A DNA stretch of 64,000 nt from Rhizobium sp. (GCA_003527225.1 DPXQ01000139.1:1-64000); one strand, 5' to 3'. Counted from the first letter of the stretch, positions 9,591 through 18,496 are shown. Notes: generated from the letters alone by a model not told the origin. Numbers and translations are program-made.

Positions 9591-9627
9591 GCAAACAAAA
9601 ACGCCCGGATCGATCGGATCCGGGCGT
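9591..9627 (-). terminator. rho-independent terminator of the rpsF-rpsR-DUF2232-rplI operon
   Basis: Read on the minus strand, a perfect 10-bp stem (arms 9618-9627 and 9601-9610) with a 7-base loop is followed by the T-rich run TTTTGTTT. It begins 25 bases after the rplI stop and cleanly ends the ribosomal operon before dnaB. Confidence 0.85.
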
Positions 9628-9652
9628 CTTCGTTTTCCCTGCGCGGGAAGGC

Positions 9653-10228
9653 TTATTCTTCGTCGCCGTCGCGGTCGGCATCCGGATCGAAGAAGTCTTC
9701 CGGACGAAGCGCGTCTTCGTCGATGCCGTAGATGGCGTCGGCAGATGTCAGGCTTTCGCCCTTGGCCTGGCGCTCGGCTTCTTCAGCCGAACGTGCAACG
9801 TTGAGTTCGATCGCGATCTCGACTTCGGCATGCAGGTGCAGCGTGACGTTGTGCAGACCGATGGTCTTGATCGGGGTGTTCAGCTCGACCTGATTGCGGC
9901 CGACGACGAAACCTTCAGCGCCGAGGATATCGACGACGTCGCGGGCAGCAACTGAACCGTAGAGCTGGCCGGTTTCGCCAGCCGAACGGACGACGATGAA
10001 GCTCTTGCCGTCGAGAACGTCGGCAATCTTCTGGGCTTCGGACTTGCGCTCGAGGTTGCGAGCTTCGAGCGTTGCACGCTCGGCTTCGAAACGGGCCTTA
10101 TTGGCGGCGTTGGCGCGCAGCGCCTTGCCGAGCGGCAGCAGGTAATTGCGGGCAAAGCCGTCGCGAACCTTTACGGTTTCGCCCATCTGGCCGAGCTTGG
10201 CGATGCGTTCAAGCAGAATGACGTCCAT
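9653..10228 (-). CDS. rplI: 50S ribosomal protein L9
   Basis: Binds 23S rRNA domain V near the L1 stalk. The N-terminal L9 domain is unmistakable ([16 protein letters not shown], then [12 protein letters not shown]) and is followed by the long connecting helix (about 41-75). At 191 residues it is about 40 longer than E. coli L9; the extra part is an acidic C-terminal tail ([16 protein letters not shown]), a common feature in Rhizobiales. It is the last gene of the rpsF-rpsR-DUF2232-rplI cluster and is followed by a strong terminator. Confidence 0.97.
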   Translation of the reverse strand: MDVILLERIAKLGQMGETVKVRDGFARNYLLPLGKALRANAANKARFEAERATLEARNLERKSEAQKIADVLDGKSFIVVRSAGETGQLYGSVAARDVVDILGAEGFVVGRNQVELNTPIKTIGLHNVTLHLHAEVEIAIELNVARSAEEAERQAKGESLTSADAIYGIDEDALRPEDFFDPDADRDGDEE

Positions 10229-10253
10229 TTTCGTTTCCTTTCAGTCTTCAAGT

Positions 10254-11228
10254 TCAAGGGTTGTCGTCGTTGGGTGTGTCGGCCTTTGCGGCCGGCGTAA
10301 GTGCCACGGTGCGCCTTGTATCGGCCAGTCCGAGGATGAGAATGAAGAAGGCGGGCAGTATCATGATTGCGGAAAGATAGGCCAGCACGAGCACCGGCAA
10401 GCGCCAGTCCTTGCCACGCGAGCGCAAGTGAAGCGATGCGAAGCCCGAGAGCAGGAACCCGGCGCCGAAGGTGCCGCAGATCGTCGCGCCGATCATCGCG
10501 GGCACGCCGCCGACGAAGCAGGCAAGGATCCCAGCCAGGAAGACGAAGAGCGCGTTGCGGTTCATTCTCAGCGCTGACGGAATGTCCTCGCGCGGGCGGA
10601 GTGCATGACCCGACTGGCTGACGATACGCACAGCGATGTAGTAGGCGGCAAACAGCATCATGACCCACATGCCGCCCTGGACGATCGGGAGCATCAGGAC
10701 CATCAGCCGCTTGATCTGGTCGATGCTGGCGGGATCCGGGGCCATGGCCGGGTCCTGGCTCTGCACCGACGTCATGAGCATGTCGATCATCTGGTCGGTC
10801 AGTTCTTGCCCGTAGCCGATCATCACGCCGAGGAAGATGACGGCGAGAGCAACCAGCCCACAAAGATGCAGCAGGATGTCCGAGAGCGGATACCAGGCCA
10901 TCAGGTTGTCCGGGCCACCGAGCTCGGAGGCAGGCCGCGCCAGATTGGCGAGATGGCTGAGCCAGCCGGCAGGAAGAAGGGTGAAGATCGCCATGGCGAG
11001 CGCAAAGAGCGGCGAGACCGTCACCGCGCCGATGGTGGCCGCCGTCGCGATCGCGACGATCGCGGCGAAGTTGCCCCAGCCGAGGCCGACGATCAGAACG
11101 GGCAGTGCGGAGGCCGCATAGAGGACGGACGAAAAAGACGGTTGCGCGTTCGCGCCCAGCACCAGAAGGGCAGCGGTAATTCCGGCAAGAACGCCGGTCA
11201 GCAGCAATTTCGCATTCACCTGTTTCAC
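10254..11228 (-). CDS. DUF2232 multi-pass membrane protein
   Basis: A 324-residue integral membrane protein with about eight hydrophobic segments, including an N-terminal pair (about 7-60), a central pair, and three near the C-terminus ending around residue 305. The family (DUF2232) has no established biochemical function but is regularly found between rpsR and rplI in alphaproteobacteria. It starts about 190 bases after rpsR and ends 25 bases before rplI, so it is almost certainly cotranscribed with ribosomal genes. The fold resembles small-molecule permeases in hydrophobicity only; I see no catalytic motif. Confidence 0.85.
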   Translation of the reverse strand: MKQVNAKLLLTGVLAGITAALLVLGANAQPSFSSVLYAASALPVLIVGLGWGNFAAIVAIATAATIGAVTVSPLFALAMAIFTLLPAGWLSHLANLARPASELGGPDNLMAWYPLSDILLHLCGLVALAVIFLGVMIGYGQELTDQMIDMLMTSVQSQDPAMAPDPASIDQIKRLMVLMLPIVQGGMWVMMLFAAYYIAVRIVSQSGHALRPREDIPSALRMNRNALFVFLAGILACFVGGVPAMIGATICGTFGAGFLLSGFASLHLRSRGKDWRLPVLVLAYLSAIMILPAFFILILGLADTRRTVALTPAAKADTPNDDNP

Positions 11229-11385
11229 GTCGCTGTCCTGCTATTCAAGCAGTTAGGGGAATATCCGGATTCAGATCCTGAAGTCCGTCCCCAACATGGG
11301 ATTTCACCTGAGGTCGTTCATGCTTCGGATGAAGTCGGTCGACCTTGGGCATGGGTTCCGATCCGCGCCCAACGCGGAAGGGATG

Positions 11386-11412
11386 AAGCCCGCCGGTTTT
11401 GCCGGCAGGCTT
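11386..11412 (-). other. hairpin just after rpsR
   Basis: An inverted repeat with arms AAGCCCGCCGG and CCGGCAGGCTT (one mismatch) and a 5-base loop starts ten bases after the rpsR stop. There is no T-run behind it on the minus strand, so it is more likely an attenuating or RNA-stabilising stem-loop than a full terminator. Such a stem would fit lower expression of DUF2232 and rplI than of rpsF-rpsR (inference). Confidence 0.4.
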
Positions 11413-11421
11413 CGAGATCAA

Positions 11422-11670
11422 TTAGGCAAGCACGTAGGGCAGCAGGCCGAGGAAACGGGCGCGCTTGATGGCCTGGGCCAGTTCGCGCTGCTTCTTCTGG
11501 GAAACTGCCGTGATACGCGAAGGAACGATCTTGCCGCGCTCGGAAATGTAGCGCTGCAGGAGACGGACGTCCTTGTAGTCGATCCGCGGAGCATTGGCGC
11601 CCGAGAACGGGCAGGTCTTGCGGCGGCGGTGGAACGGACGACGTGCCGGGGAGGAAGATACATCAGCCAT
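11422..11670 (-). CDS. rpsR: 30S ribosomal protein S18
   Basis: Small-subunit protein that forms a heterodimer with S6 on the platform of the 30S subunit. The 82 residues contain the family core (RRKTCPFS near the start, [19 protein letters not shown], then [23 protein letters not shown]). The start lies 12 bases after rpsF, confirming cotranscription with its binding partner S6. Confidence 0.97.
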   Translation of the reverse strand: MADVSSSPARRPFHRRRKTCPFSGANAPRIDYKDVRLLQRYISERGKIVPSRITAVSQKKQRELAQAIKRARFLGLLPYVLA

Positions 11671-11682
11671 TGTCAGTTCTCC

Positions 11683-12153
11683 TTATACGCGGTCTTCGCG
11701 CGGACGGCGCGGACGGTCTTCAAAGCCACCTTCGCGGGGCCCACGGTCCGGGCGGGGACCACGGTCGCCGAAGCCACCTTCGCGGCGCGGGCCACGGTCG
11801 TCGCCATCGCGGCGCGGACGATCGTCACGGTCGCGCTTCTGCATCATCGCGGACGGGCCTTCTTCGTGGGCTTCGACTGAGATGGTCATGTAACGAAGGA
11901 CGTCTTCGTTGATGCGCATCTGGCGTTCCATTTCGTGGACAGCCGGTGCCGGAGCATCGATGTCCATGAGGGCGTAGTGCGCCTTGCGGTTCTTCTTGAT
12001 GCGGTAGGTGAGGGACTTGAGGCCCCAGTTTTCTATGCGCCCGACCTTGCCGCCATTCGCTTCGATAACACCCTTGTACTGTTCGACGAGGGCATCAACC
12101 TGCTGTGCGGACATATCCTGCCGGGCAAGGAATACATGTTCGTAAAGAGCCAT
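11683..12153 (-). CDS. rpsF: 30S ribosomal protein S6
   Basis: Platform protein of the 30S subunit, partner of S18. The ATG at 12151-12153 is chosen because [13 protein letters not shown] is the canonical S6 beginning and AGAAAGG lies upstream; this gives 156 residues. The S6 fold covers about residues 1-95. After it comes a roughly 55-residue Arg/Asp/Gly/Pro-rich tail with repeated RGPR and EGGF units, predicted disordered and highly charged. It is preceded by a structured leader RNA and a clear promoter. Confidence 0.97.
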   Translation of the reverse strand: MALYEHVFLARQDMSAQQVDALVEQYKGVIEANGGKVGRIENWGLKSLTYRIKKNRKAHYALMDIDAPAPAVHEMERQMRINEDVLRYMTISVEAHEEGPSAMMQKRDRDDRPRRDGDDRGPRREGGFGDRGPRPDRGPREGGFEDRPRRPREDRV

Positions 12154-12281
12154 TGTAAGCTTTGCCTTTCTTGCGGTTGTCATCACCCGGATCCGGCGCT
12201 AAGCCTCAACGACTGCTCCTGTTTGGGAAGACCCAAGGCAAGAAAAGCTGTTGTATCGAGACGGTCGAGAGCGGAGACACG

Positions 12282-12335
12282 GGAGGCCGGCACCCTTGTG
12301 GTACCTGCGGTCTTCTTGCGAAAGACCGGCCCTCC
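12282..12335 (-). ncRNA. structured rpsF leader (three-way junction, candidate S6:S18 autoregulatory element)
   Basis: In the untranslated leader of rpsF the RNA can fold into a closing stem (GGAGG at 12282-12286 with CCTCC at 12331-12335, extended by a bulged GG/CC) that encloses two short hairpins: GGCACC/GGTACC (12289-12294 with 12300-12305) and GGTCTT/AAGACC (12309-12314 with 12322-12327), coordinates given on the plus strand. rpsF leaders in many bacteria carry an RNA element bound by the S6:S18 complex. The position fits, but I have not matched the published consensus. Confidence 0.5.
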
Positions 12336-12377
12336 GTTCAGCCACCAGCCATGAGACCGGGTGTTGTGAACAGCGCG

Positions 12378-12405
12378 CTTATACGCAATTTTCACAGGAT
12401 AGCAA
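12378..12405 (-). promoter_or_regulatory. promoter of the rpsF-rpsR operon
   Basis: On the minus strand TTGCTA (12400-12405) and TATAAG (12378-12383) are 16 bases apart. It gives a leader of about 220 bases that contains the three-way-junction structure. The remainder of the 322-base gap 12154-12475 shows no gene: the only open frame there (12183-12395, minus) lacks any family resemblance or start signal. Confidence 0.6.
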
Positions 12406-12475
12406 GTTCTGATTGCCCAGGGCTGGGGAATACTGCCCCTTTCCCTTTGTGGAGGGCGTGAACCGTGGAACTCGG

Positions 12476-13402
12476 CTATATCACGAGGATCGTATAACCG
12501 GCGTAGAGCGCAAGCAAGATCACGCCGAAGATGCGCCTGACCGGTCTGTCGACGAATATCGCCGTCGCGAATATGACGGTTGCGGCAAGCATGACCGGTA
12601 CGTCGAAGCTGGAAAATCGGGGTGCGACCGGAACGGGAAGCACCATCGCCGTCAATCCAAGGACGAAGAGAATATTGAAGATGTTGGAGCCGACGACATT
12701 GCCGATTGCAATATCGGAATGCCGGTTGAGTGCGGCCACAACGGCGGTCGCAAGTTCCGGCAGGCTCGTGCCGATAGCCACGACCGTTAGCCCGATCACG
12801 GCTTCGGAGACGCCGAAATCTGCGGCCAGGCTTGTAGCCCCCCTTACCAGCATTTCAGCAGCGATGAAAAGCGTGGCGAGGCTTCCGGTGAGCAGTCCCG
12901 CCGTCGCGGGCCATGGCAATTCCTCGCCCTCGATCTTTTCCAGCTGTCTGTCGGCCTTCTCGGCTTTCAATTTGACATAGGTGTAACCCAGATAGGCGGC
13001 GAGGAAGGCCGCCATCGCGAAGCCGGCCGCTCGACCGACCACGCCGAATTGCACCAACACCAGCATCAGGACCGCGGTGGCGAGCATCATGAGCGCATCT
13101 CGCTTGACCGAGCCATCCCAGTCCTTCATCGGGTAGATCACGGCGCCGATGCCGATGATCAGCAGGATGTTGGCGATGTTCGAACCGACGACGTTCCCGA
13201 CGACGAGGCCCGAGGAACCGCTGGCCGCTGCGCGCAACGATACGATCAGCTCGGGCAAGGAAGTGCCGAAGCCTACGACCACCAATGAAACCAGGAGGGC
13301 GGGAATTTCCAGTCTCCGGGAGAGTGCCACCGCGCCACGCAGCAGCCACTCCGCTCCAAAATAGAGGCCGATCAAGCCGCCCGCCACGAGGAGAATATCC
13401 AT
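12476..13402 (-). CDS. CaCA-family sodium/calcium exchanger (YrbG type)
   Basis: Inner-membrane cation antiporter with the internal duplication typical of the calcium/cation antiporter superfamily. The two alpha-repeats are visible: GFGTSLPEL at 44-52 with GNVVGSNIANI at 69-79, and AIGTSLPEL at 209-217 with GNVVGSNIFNI at 234-244. About ten membrane helices, 308 residues, no large cytoplasmic regulatory loop. It is likely to exchange Na+ or H+ for Ca2+, but ion specificity cannot be read from sequence. It converges with nothing on its 3' side and appears monocistronic. Confidence 0.9.
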   Translation of the reverse strand: MDILLVAGGLIGLYFGAEWLLRGAVALSRRLEIPALLVSLVVVGFGTSLPELIVSLRAAASGSSGLVVGNVVGSNIANILLIIGIGAVIYPMKDWDGSVKRDALMMLATAVLMLVLVQFGVVGRAAGFAMAAFLAAYLGYTYVKLKAEKADRQLEKIEGEELPWPATAGLLTGSLATLFIAAEMLVRGATSLAADFGVSEAVIGLTVVAIGTSLPELATAVVAALNRHSDIAIGNVVGSNIFNILFVLGLTAMVLPVPVAPRFSSFDVPVMLAATVIFATAIFVDRPVRRIFGVILLALYAGYTILVI

Positions 13403-13503
13403 ATCGCTCCGTTTCTCTGTTCAGGTAGTCCGAATAGGAACAGCCTGACAACTATATAGCAATACGAAAATCCCTCGAGACATTGACCGGCGGTCTGGCG
13501 GCC

Positions 13504-14547
13504 TCAGATCGGCATCGGATAGACCCTGTGAACCTTGGCAATCTCCGCCAGGATCTCGTCCGACAGCGTGACGTCGGCGGCGCCGATATCGGCCTTCAGC
13601 TGTTCCATTGTGGTCGCGCCGATGATGACGGACGCCATGAAGGGACGCGTCAGGCAGAAGGCGAGTGCCAGCTGGGCCGTGTCGATACCGTGCTTTTTCG
13701 CCATGTCGACATAGGCGCGTACCGCTGGTTCCTGCAGCGGCTGCAGGCGGCCGCCGAGGTCGGTATTGATCGATCCGCGCGAGCCGGCCGGACGGTTGCC
13801 GTCGAGATATTTGCCGGTCAGGAGCCCGGCCGCGAGCGGAGAATAGGCCAGAAGTCCGACATCTTCGTGGTGGGAAAGTTCGGCCATGTCGAGATCGTAG
13901 GCGCGGTAGAGAAGATTGTACTCGTTCTGAACCGTCGCGACGCGCGGCAGGTGTTTCTCTGCCGCAATCGAAAGATACTTTTGTGTTCCCCAGGTGGTCT
14001 CGTTGGACAATCCGATGGCGCGGATCTTTCCGGCCTTCACGCAATCGCCAAGCGCGTCGAGCTTTTCCGCGATGTCGGCAATTGCCTGCTCGCGATCCTG
14101 AGTGAACGGATTGTAGGTCCAGCTCCCGCGGAAATGATAATGCCCGCGATTGGGCCAATGGATCTGGTAGAGGTCGATGTAGTCGGTCTTGAGGCGCGTC
14201 AGGCTGGCATCGACCGCCTCGCGGATGGTTGCCGCCGTGATCGGGCGACCGTCTCGGATATACGGCCGGCCAGCACCCGCGACCTTGGTGGCGAGCACGA
14301 CATCCTTGCGCTTGCCGGTCTTGGCGAACCAGTTGCCGATGATCGTCTCGGTGAGCGCATAGGTCTCGGGCGAGAGCGGCGTGGTAGGATAGAGCTCCGC
14401 CGTGTCGAAGAAATTGATACCCTTCTCGAAGGCATAGTCCATCTGCTCGAAAGCTTGCGGCTCGCTGTTTTGCGATCCCCAGGTCATTGTCCCCAGGCAT
14501 ATTTCGGATACGGAAATGCCGGTACGGCCCAGTTGATTGTATTTCAT
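13504..14547 (-). CDS. aldo/keto reductase (Tas-like)
   Basis: NADPH-dependent oxidoreductase with the AKR (alpha/beta)8 barrel, 347 residues. The full catalytic tetrad is present: D48, Y53, K88 and H130 (in YQIHW). The long loop after ELYPTTPLSPETYA resembles the Tas subgroup rather than the ordinary reductases. Substrate unknown. It is divergent from fabD across a 210-base gap, and its neighbour on the other side is the exchanger gene 100 bases away on the same strand. Confidence 0.88.
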   Translation of the reverse strand: MKYNQLGRTGISVSEICLGTMTWGSQNSEPQAFEQMDYAFEKGINFFDTAELYPTTPLSPETYALTETIIGNWFAKTGKRKDVVLATKVAGAGRPYIRDGRPITAATIREAVDASLTRLKTDYIDLYQIHWPNRGHYHFRGSWTYNPFTQDREQAIADIAEKLDALGDCVKAGKIRAIGLSNETTWGTQKYLSIAAEKHLPRVATVQNEYNLLYRAYDLDMAELSHHEDVGLLAYSPLAAGLLTGKYLDGNRPAGSRGSINTDLGGRLQPLQEPAVRAYVDMAKKHGIDTAQLALAFCLTRPFMASVIIGATTMEQLKADIGAADVTLSDEILAEIAKVHRVYPMPI

Positions 14548-14757
14548 TGATAAGGTCCTGCTGCTGGGAGGGTCTTGGAGGGAGGGAAGTGAGGCGCGAA
14601 TTTAGGGCGGTTTCGCCCGACTGCAAGTCGATTCTTCCATTCCCGTCGCAAGCCGCGCTCGCCGCTCCAGCTTGCCTGAAGACTTGACTCACTGGAAAAA
14701 CACGTCAATTGGAGAGAAAAAAGTCAGGGAAGAACATATCCCGAGAAGGATTAGTCC

Positions 14758-15702
14758 ATGAGTGTGGCATTTACATTTCCGGGCCAGGGCAGTCAGGCAG
14801 TCGGCATGGGCAAGGATCTTGCCGATACATATGCCGAGGCGCGGGCTGTCTTTCAGGAAGTTGACGAAGCTTTGGGCGAGAAGCTCTCGACGACCATTTT
14901 CGAAGGGCCTGAAGAAACACTGACACTCACAGCGAATGCCCAGCCGGCCCTGATGGCCGTCTCGATGGCAGTGATCCGCGTCATGCAGGCCCGTGGCCTC
15001 GACCTCAAGTCCAAGGTCGCCTATGTCGCCGGCCATTCGCTCGGCGAATATTCCGCGCTTTGCGCCGCCGGTACTTTCTCGCTCGCCGATACCGCGCGCC
15101 TCCTGCGCATTCGCGGCAATGCCATGCAGGCCGCCGTTCCGGTCGGCGAGGGCGCCATGGCCGCGATCATCGGTCTGGAGCATGGCGATGTCGAGGCCGC
15201 GTGCAAGGAAGCCTCTGCTGCCGGCCCGTGCCAGATCGCCAACGACAATGGCGGTGGTCAGCTGGTCATCTCCGGGGCAAAGGCCGCCGTCGAGAAGGCC
15301 GCAGCCATCGCGACGGAAAAGGGCGCCAAACGCGCCATCATGTTGCCGGTATCCGCCCCCTTCCATTCGGCCCTGATGGGTCCAGCGGCAGAAGCCATGC
15401 GCGAAGCGCTGGCCAAGGTCGAGAAGAAGAATCCGATCGTGCCGCTGATCGCCAACGTCCGCGCAGCACCCGTCACCGACGCAAACGAGATCGCTGCCCT
15501 GCTGGTCGAGCAGGTGACCGGCCAGGTCCGTTGGCGCGAGACGGTGGAGTGGTTCGCGGCCAACGGCGTGACGACGCTTTACGAGATCGGGTCGGGCAAA
15601 GTCCTGACAGGACTTGCCCGCCGGATCGACAAGACTGTCGATGGCATCGCCGTCAACACGCCGGCCGATATCGACGCGGCGCTCGGCGCCCTGATCGGCT
15701 GA
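14758..15702 (+). CDS. fabD: malonyl-CoA:ACP transacylase
   Basis: Transfers malonyl from CoA to acyl carrier protein, the entry step for chain elongation. GQGSQ at 9-13 and the nucleophile S94 in GHSLGEYSA, with H203 in SAPFHSALM as the catalytic base. 314 residues, normal length. First gene of the fabD-fabG-acpP-fabF cluster on the plus strand; fabG follows 31 bases later, so those two are one transcription unit. AAGGA precedes the ATG by nine bases. Confidence 0.97.
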   Translation: MSVAFTFPGQGSQAVGMGKDLADTYAEARAVFQEVDEALGEKLSTTIFEGPEETLTLTANAQPALMAVSMAVIRVMQARGLDLKSKVAYVAGHSLGEYSALCAAGTFSLADTARLLRIRGNAMQAAVPVGEGAMAAIIGLEHGDVEAACKEASAAGPCQIANDNGGGQLVISGAKAAVEKAAAIATEKGAKRAIMLPVSAPFHSALMGPAAEAMREALAKVEKKNPIVPLIANVRAAPVTDANEIAALLVEQVTGQVRWRETVEWFAANGVTTLYEIGSGKVLTGLARRIDKTVDGIAVNTPADIDAALGALIG

Positions 15703-15733
15703 TTTTCCAGATTCAGAAACAAGGATTGCGATC

Positions 15734-16471
15734 ATGTTTGATTTGACCGGCCGCAAGGCTCTCGTCACCGGCGCGACCGGCGGCATCGGCGAGGGGATCG
15801 CCCGGATGTTGCATTCGCAGGGCGCCATCGTCGGTCTGCACGGCACGCGCCTCGAAAAGCTCGAGGCGCTGGCTGCTGAGCTTGGCGACCGCGTCAAGAT
15901 CTTTCCGGCGAACCTGTCCGACCGTGACGAGGTCAAGGCGCTCGGCGAAAAGGCCGAAACCGAGCTCGAAGGTGTCGACATTCTCGTCAACAATGCCGGC
16001 ATTACCAAGGACGGTCTCTTCGTCCGTATGAGCGACGCCGACTGGGATAGTGTACTCGAGGTCAATCTGACCGCCGTCTTCCGTCTGACGCGTGAACTCA
16101 CCCATCCGATGATGCGCCGTCGCTTCGGCCGTATCATCAACATCACGTCGATCGTTGGCGTAACCGGCAATCCGGGCCAGGCCAACTACTGCGCCTCCAA
16201 GGCCGGCATGATCGGTTTTTCCAAGTCGCTCGCCCAGGAAATCGCCACCCGCAACGTCACCGTGAACTGCGTGGCGCCGGGCTTCATCGAAAGCGCCATG
16301 ACGGGAAAGCTGAACGACAAGCAGAAGGAAGCGATCATGGGGGCGATCCCCATGAAGCGCATGGGTACGGGCGCGGAGATCGCATCTGCCGTTCTCTACC
16401 TCGCTTCGAACGAAGCGGGCTACATGACCGGGCAGACGCTGCACGTCAACGGCGGCATGGCGATGATCTGA
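15734..16471 (+). CDS. fabG: 3-oxoacyl-[ACP] reductase
   Basis: NADPH-dependent SDR that reduces the beta-keto group on acyl-ACP. TGATGGIG at 12-19, NNAG at 86-89, N111, S139 and the YCASK site with Y152 and K156 make the complete catalytic tetrad. The C-terminal YMTGQTLHVNGGMAMI is typical of FabG and separates it from generic SDRs. Position between fabD and acpP confirms the role. 245 residues. Confidence 0.97.
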   Translation: MFDLTGRKALVTGATGGIGEGIARMLHSQGAIVGLHGTRLEKLEALAAELGDRVKIFPANLSDRDEVKALGEKAETELEGVDILVNNAGITKDGLFVRMSDADWDSVLEVNLTAVFRLTRELTHPMMRRRFGRIINITSIVGVTGNPGQANYCASKAGMIGFSKSLAQEIATRNVTVNCVAPGFIESAMTGKLNDKQKEAIMGAIPMKRMGTGAEIASAVLYLASNEAGYMTGQTLHVNGGMAMI

Positions 16472-16580
16472 GCGGGCTTTCCGCTGTTGATGCTCGTTAC
16501 GGTGCAATTGCATGTTGAGCACATCGGCGGGGGTGATTTTCTGGCTTTGCGACGAGCCTAAACCATGTTAAGCGGGCCAT

Positions 16581-16594
16581 GACTGTGAACAGTC
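16581..16594. promoter_or_regulatory. inverted repeat upstream of acpP
   Basis: GACTGT-GA-ACAGTC, a perfect 6-bp-arm repeat in the 286-base gap between fabG and acpP. The gap has no gene; its length suggests acpP has its own strong promoter, although I could not fix convincing -35 and -10 elements. The same arms occur upstream of dnaB with a one-base centre. Confidence 0.3.
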
Positions 16595-16757
16595 GTCCCG
16601 AAAAGACAGGTGACAGTTGTGCTTAGGCACGGATTGTTCGTTGTGGATAGGGCTGAACGAGTTTGCCGGTGGTGACGTAAGAACAGTGTCGCCGGTTTGA
16701 TACAGGGTAGGGTACCATCGCGGCGCCCTAAGATGAAGAAGGTCGAGGAAAACCGAC

Positions 16758-16994
16758 ATGAGCGATATCGCAGAACGCGTAAAGAAAATTGTTATTGACC
16801 ATCTCGGCGTTGATGCTGAGAAAGTTGTCGAAGGCGCAAGCTTCATCGACGATCTGGGTGCCGACTCGCTCGACACGGTCGAACTCGTTATGGCCTTCGA
16901 AGAAGAATTCGGCGTTGAAATTCCCGATGACGCTGCGGATTCCATTCTGACCGTCGGCGATGCCGTCAAGTTCATCGAGAAGGCCCAGGCCTAA
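16758..16994 (+). CDS. acpP: acyl carrier protein
   Basis: Small acidic carrier that holds growing acyl chains on a 4'-phosphopantetheine arm. 78 residues; the attachment serine is S37 in the [10 protein letters not shown] motif. Sequence is a textbook constitutive ACP rather than the specialised rhizobial NodF or AcpXL carriers. It has a long upstream gap and a strong terminator downstream, consistent with very high, separate expression. Confidence 0.98.
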   Translation: MSDIAERVKKIVIDHLGVDAEKVVEGASFIDDLGADSLDTVELVMAFEEEFGVEIPDDAADSILTVGDAVKFIEKAQA

Positions 16995-17037
16995 TCGATC
17001 CGATCTGATGCAGGAGGGTCTTTTGGCCTGTACTGCC

Positions 17038-17068
17038 AAGGCCCGCGATGAGCGGGCCTTCCTATTTT
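17038..17068 (+). terminator. rho-independent terminator after acpP
   Basis: A perfect 9-bp stem (AAGGCCCGC at 17038-17046 with GCGGGCCTT at 17052-17060), 5-base loop, then CCTATTTT. It lies 44 bases after the acpP stop and before fabF, so it probably limits read-through and gives an excess of acpP over fabF transcripts. Confidence 0.88.
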
Positions 17069-17107
17069 CGAATGACTTCGACTGAAAGAATGGGTGGGCT
17101 GCAGACG

Positions 17108-18367
17108 ATGAGACGTGTCGTTATCACCGGTACCGGCATGGTATCTCCTCTTGGATGTGGAACAGAGATTACCTGGTCAAGGCTTCTGGCCGGTCAGAGC
17201 GGCGCGCGCCGCGTGACAGAATTCGAAGTCGAGGACCTGCCGGCCAAAATTGCCTGCCGTATTCCGACCGGCGAAGGCGAGGGCACCTTCAATCCTGACG
17301 ATTGGATGGAGACCAAGGAGCAGCGCAAGGTCGACAATTTCATTATCTACGCGATCGCCGCGTCTGACATGGCGCTGGCCGACGCCGGCTGGCACCCGGC
17401 AAGTGACGAAGACCAGATCGCGACCGGCGTTCTGATCGGCTCCGGCATCGGCGGTATCGAGGGTATTGTCGAAGCGGGCTATATCCTGCGCGACAAGGGA
17501 CCGCGCCGGCTTTCGCCGTTCTTCGTACCCGGCCGGTTGATCAACCTGGCATCCGGACAGGTTTCCATCCGCCACAAGCTGCGCGGACCCAATCATTCCG
17601 TCGTAACCGCCTGCTCCACCGGCGCGCATGCCATTGGCGACGCCTCGCGGCTGATCGCGCTCGGCGATGCCGACGTGATGGTGGCCGGCGGAGCGGAATC
17701 GCCTGTCAGCCGGATAGCGCTTGCCGGCTTTGCTGCCTTGAAGGCGCTCTCCACACAGCATAATGACGATCCCCAGCGTGCCTCCCGCCCCTACGACAGG
17801 GACCGCGACGGCTTCGTCATGGGTGAGGGCGCCGGCATTGTCGTTCTGGAGGAACTGGAACATGCCAAGGCGCGCGGCGCAAAGATTTATGCCGAAGTGG
17901 TCGGCTATGGTCTCTCCGGCGATGCCTATCATATTACCGCGCCGTGCGAGGATGGCGACGGCGCCTTCCGCTGCATGACCATGGCGCTGAAGCGCGCCGG
18001 TTTGGCCGCGTCGGACGTCGACTACATCAACGCCCACGGCACATCGACCATGGCCGATACCATCGAACTCGGCGCCGTCGAGAGGCTCGTGGGGGACGCC
18101 GCCTCAAGGATCTCGATGTCTTCGACCAAATCCGCGATCGGCCATCTCCTGGGCGCGGCCGGTGCCGTCGAGGCAATCTTCTCGGCGCTGGCGATCCGCG
18201 ACAATGTTGCGCCACCCACGCTCAACCTCGACAATCCTGACGTGGAAACGGCGATCGATCTCGTTCCGCACAAGGCCCGCAAGCGCGAAATCAACGTGGC
18301 GCTCTCCAATTCCTTCGGTTTCGGCGGCACCAATGCCTCCCTGGTCCTGCGCCGATACGAGGGGTGA
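17108..18367 (+). CDS. fabF: 3-oxoacyl-[ACP] synthase II
   Basis: Condensing enzyme that elongates acyl-ACP with malonyl-ACP. Catalytic C169 in VVTACSTGA, H310 in NAHGTST, K341 and H346 in KSAIGHLLGA form the KAS II active site. The ATG at 17108-17110 (MRRVVITGTGMVSPLG) is the usual family start, giving 419 residues; the frame is open 20 codons upstream but that part overlaps the acpP terminator. The DNA upstream of the start is short, so a promoter between terminator and start is likely weak. Confidence 0.96.
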   Translation: MRRVVITGTGMVSPLGCGTEITWSRLLAGQSGARRVTEFEVEDLPAKIACRIPTGEGEGTFNPDDWMETKEQRKVDNFIIYAIAASDMALADAGWHPASDEDQIATGVLIGSGIGGIEGIVEAGYILRDKGPRRLSPFFVPGRLINLASGQVSIRHKLRGPNHSVVTACSTGAHAIGDASRLIALGDADVMVAGGAESPVSRIALAGFAALKALSTQHNDDPQRASRPYDRDRDGFVMGEGAGIVVLEELEHAKARGAKIYAEVVGYGLSGDAYHITAPCEDGDGAFRCMTMALKRAGLAASDVDYINAHGTSTMADTIELGAVERLVGDAASRISMSSTKSAIGHLLGAAGAVEAIFSALAIRDNVAPPTLNLDNPDVETAIDLVPHKARKREINVALSNSFGFGGTNASLVLRRYEG

Positions 18368-18496
18368 GTGGCCGGCCCTTCGGGGCCGCCGCCGGAAATC
18401 TGGGGACGCTGCTTTCGGCATGAATGCTCTCCGTACCTGCTTTTTGCCGCATTGCTTGGCGAAAGAGCAGCTATACCGAACTGAAGAGGATCGCCG

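Noticed and set aside
12183..12395. Possible 70-residue minus-strand protein in the rpsF leader
   Set aside because: It lies inside the rpsF leader and its base pairing is better explained as RNA structure; no family resemblance.
18374..18387. UUCG-capped GGCCC/GGGCC hairpin between fabF and mltG as a terminator
   Set aside because: Short stem and no T-run follows, so termination is not supported; it may only be a stable RNA stem.
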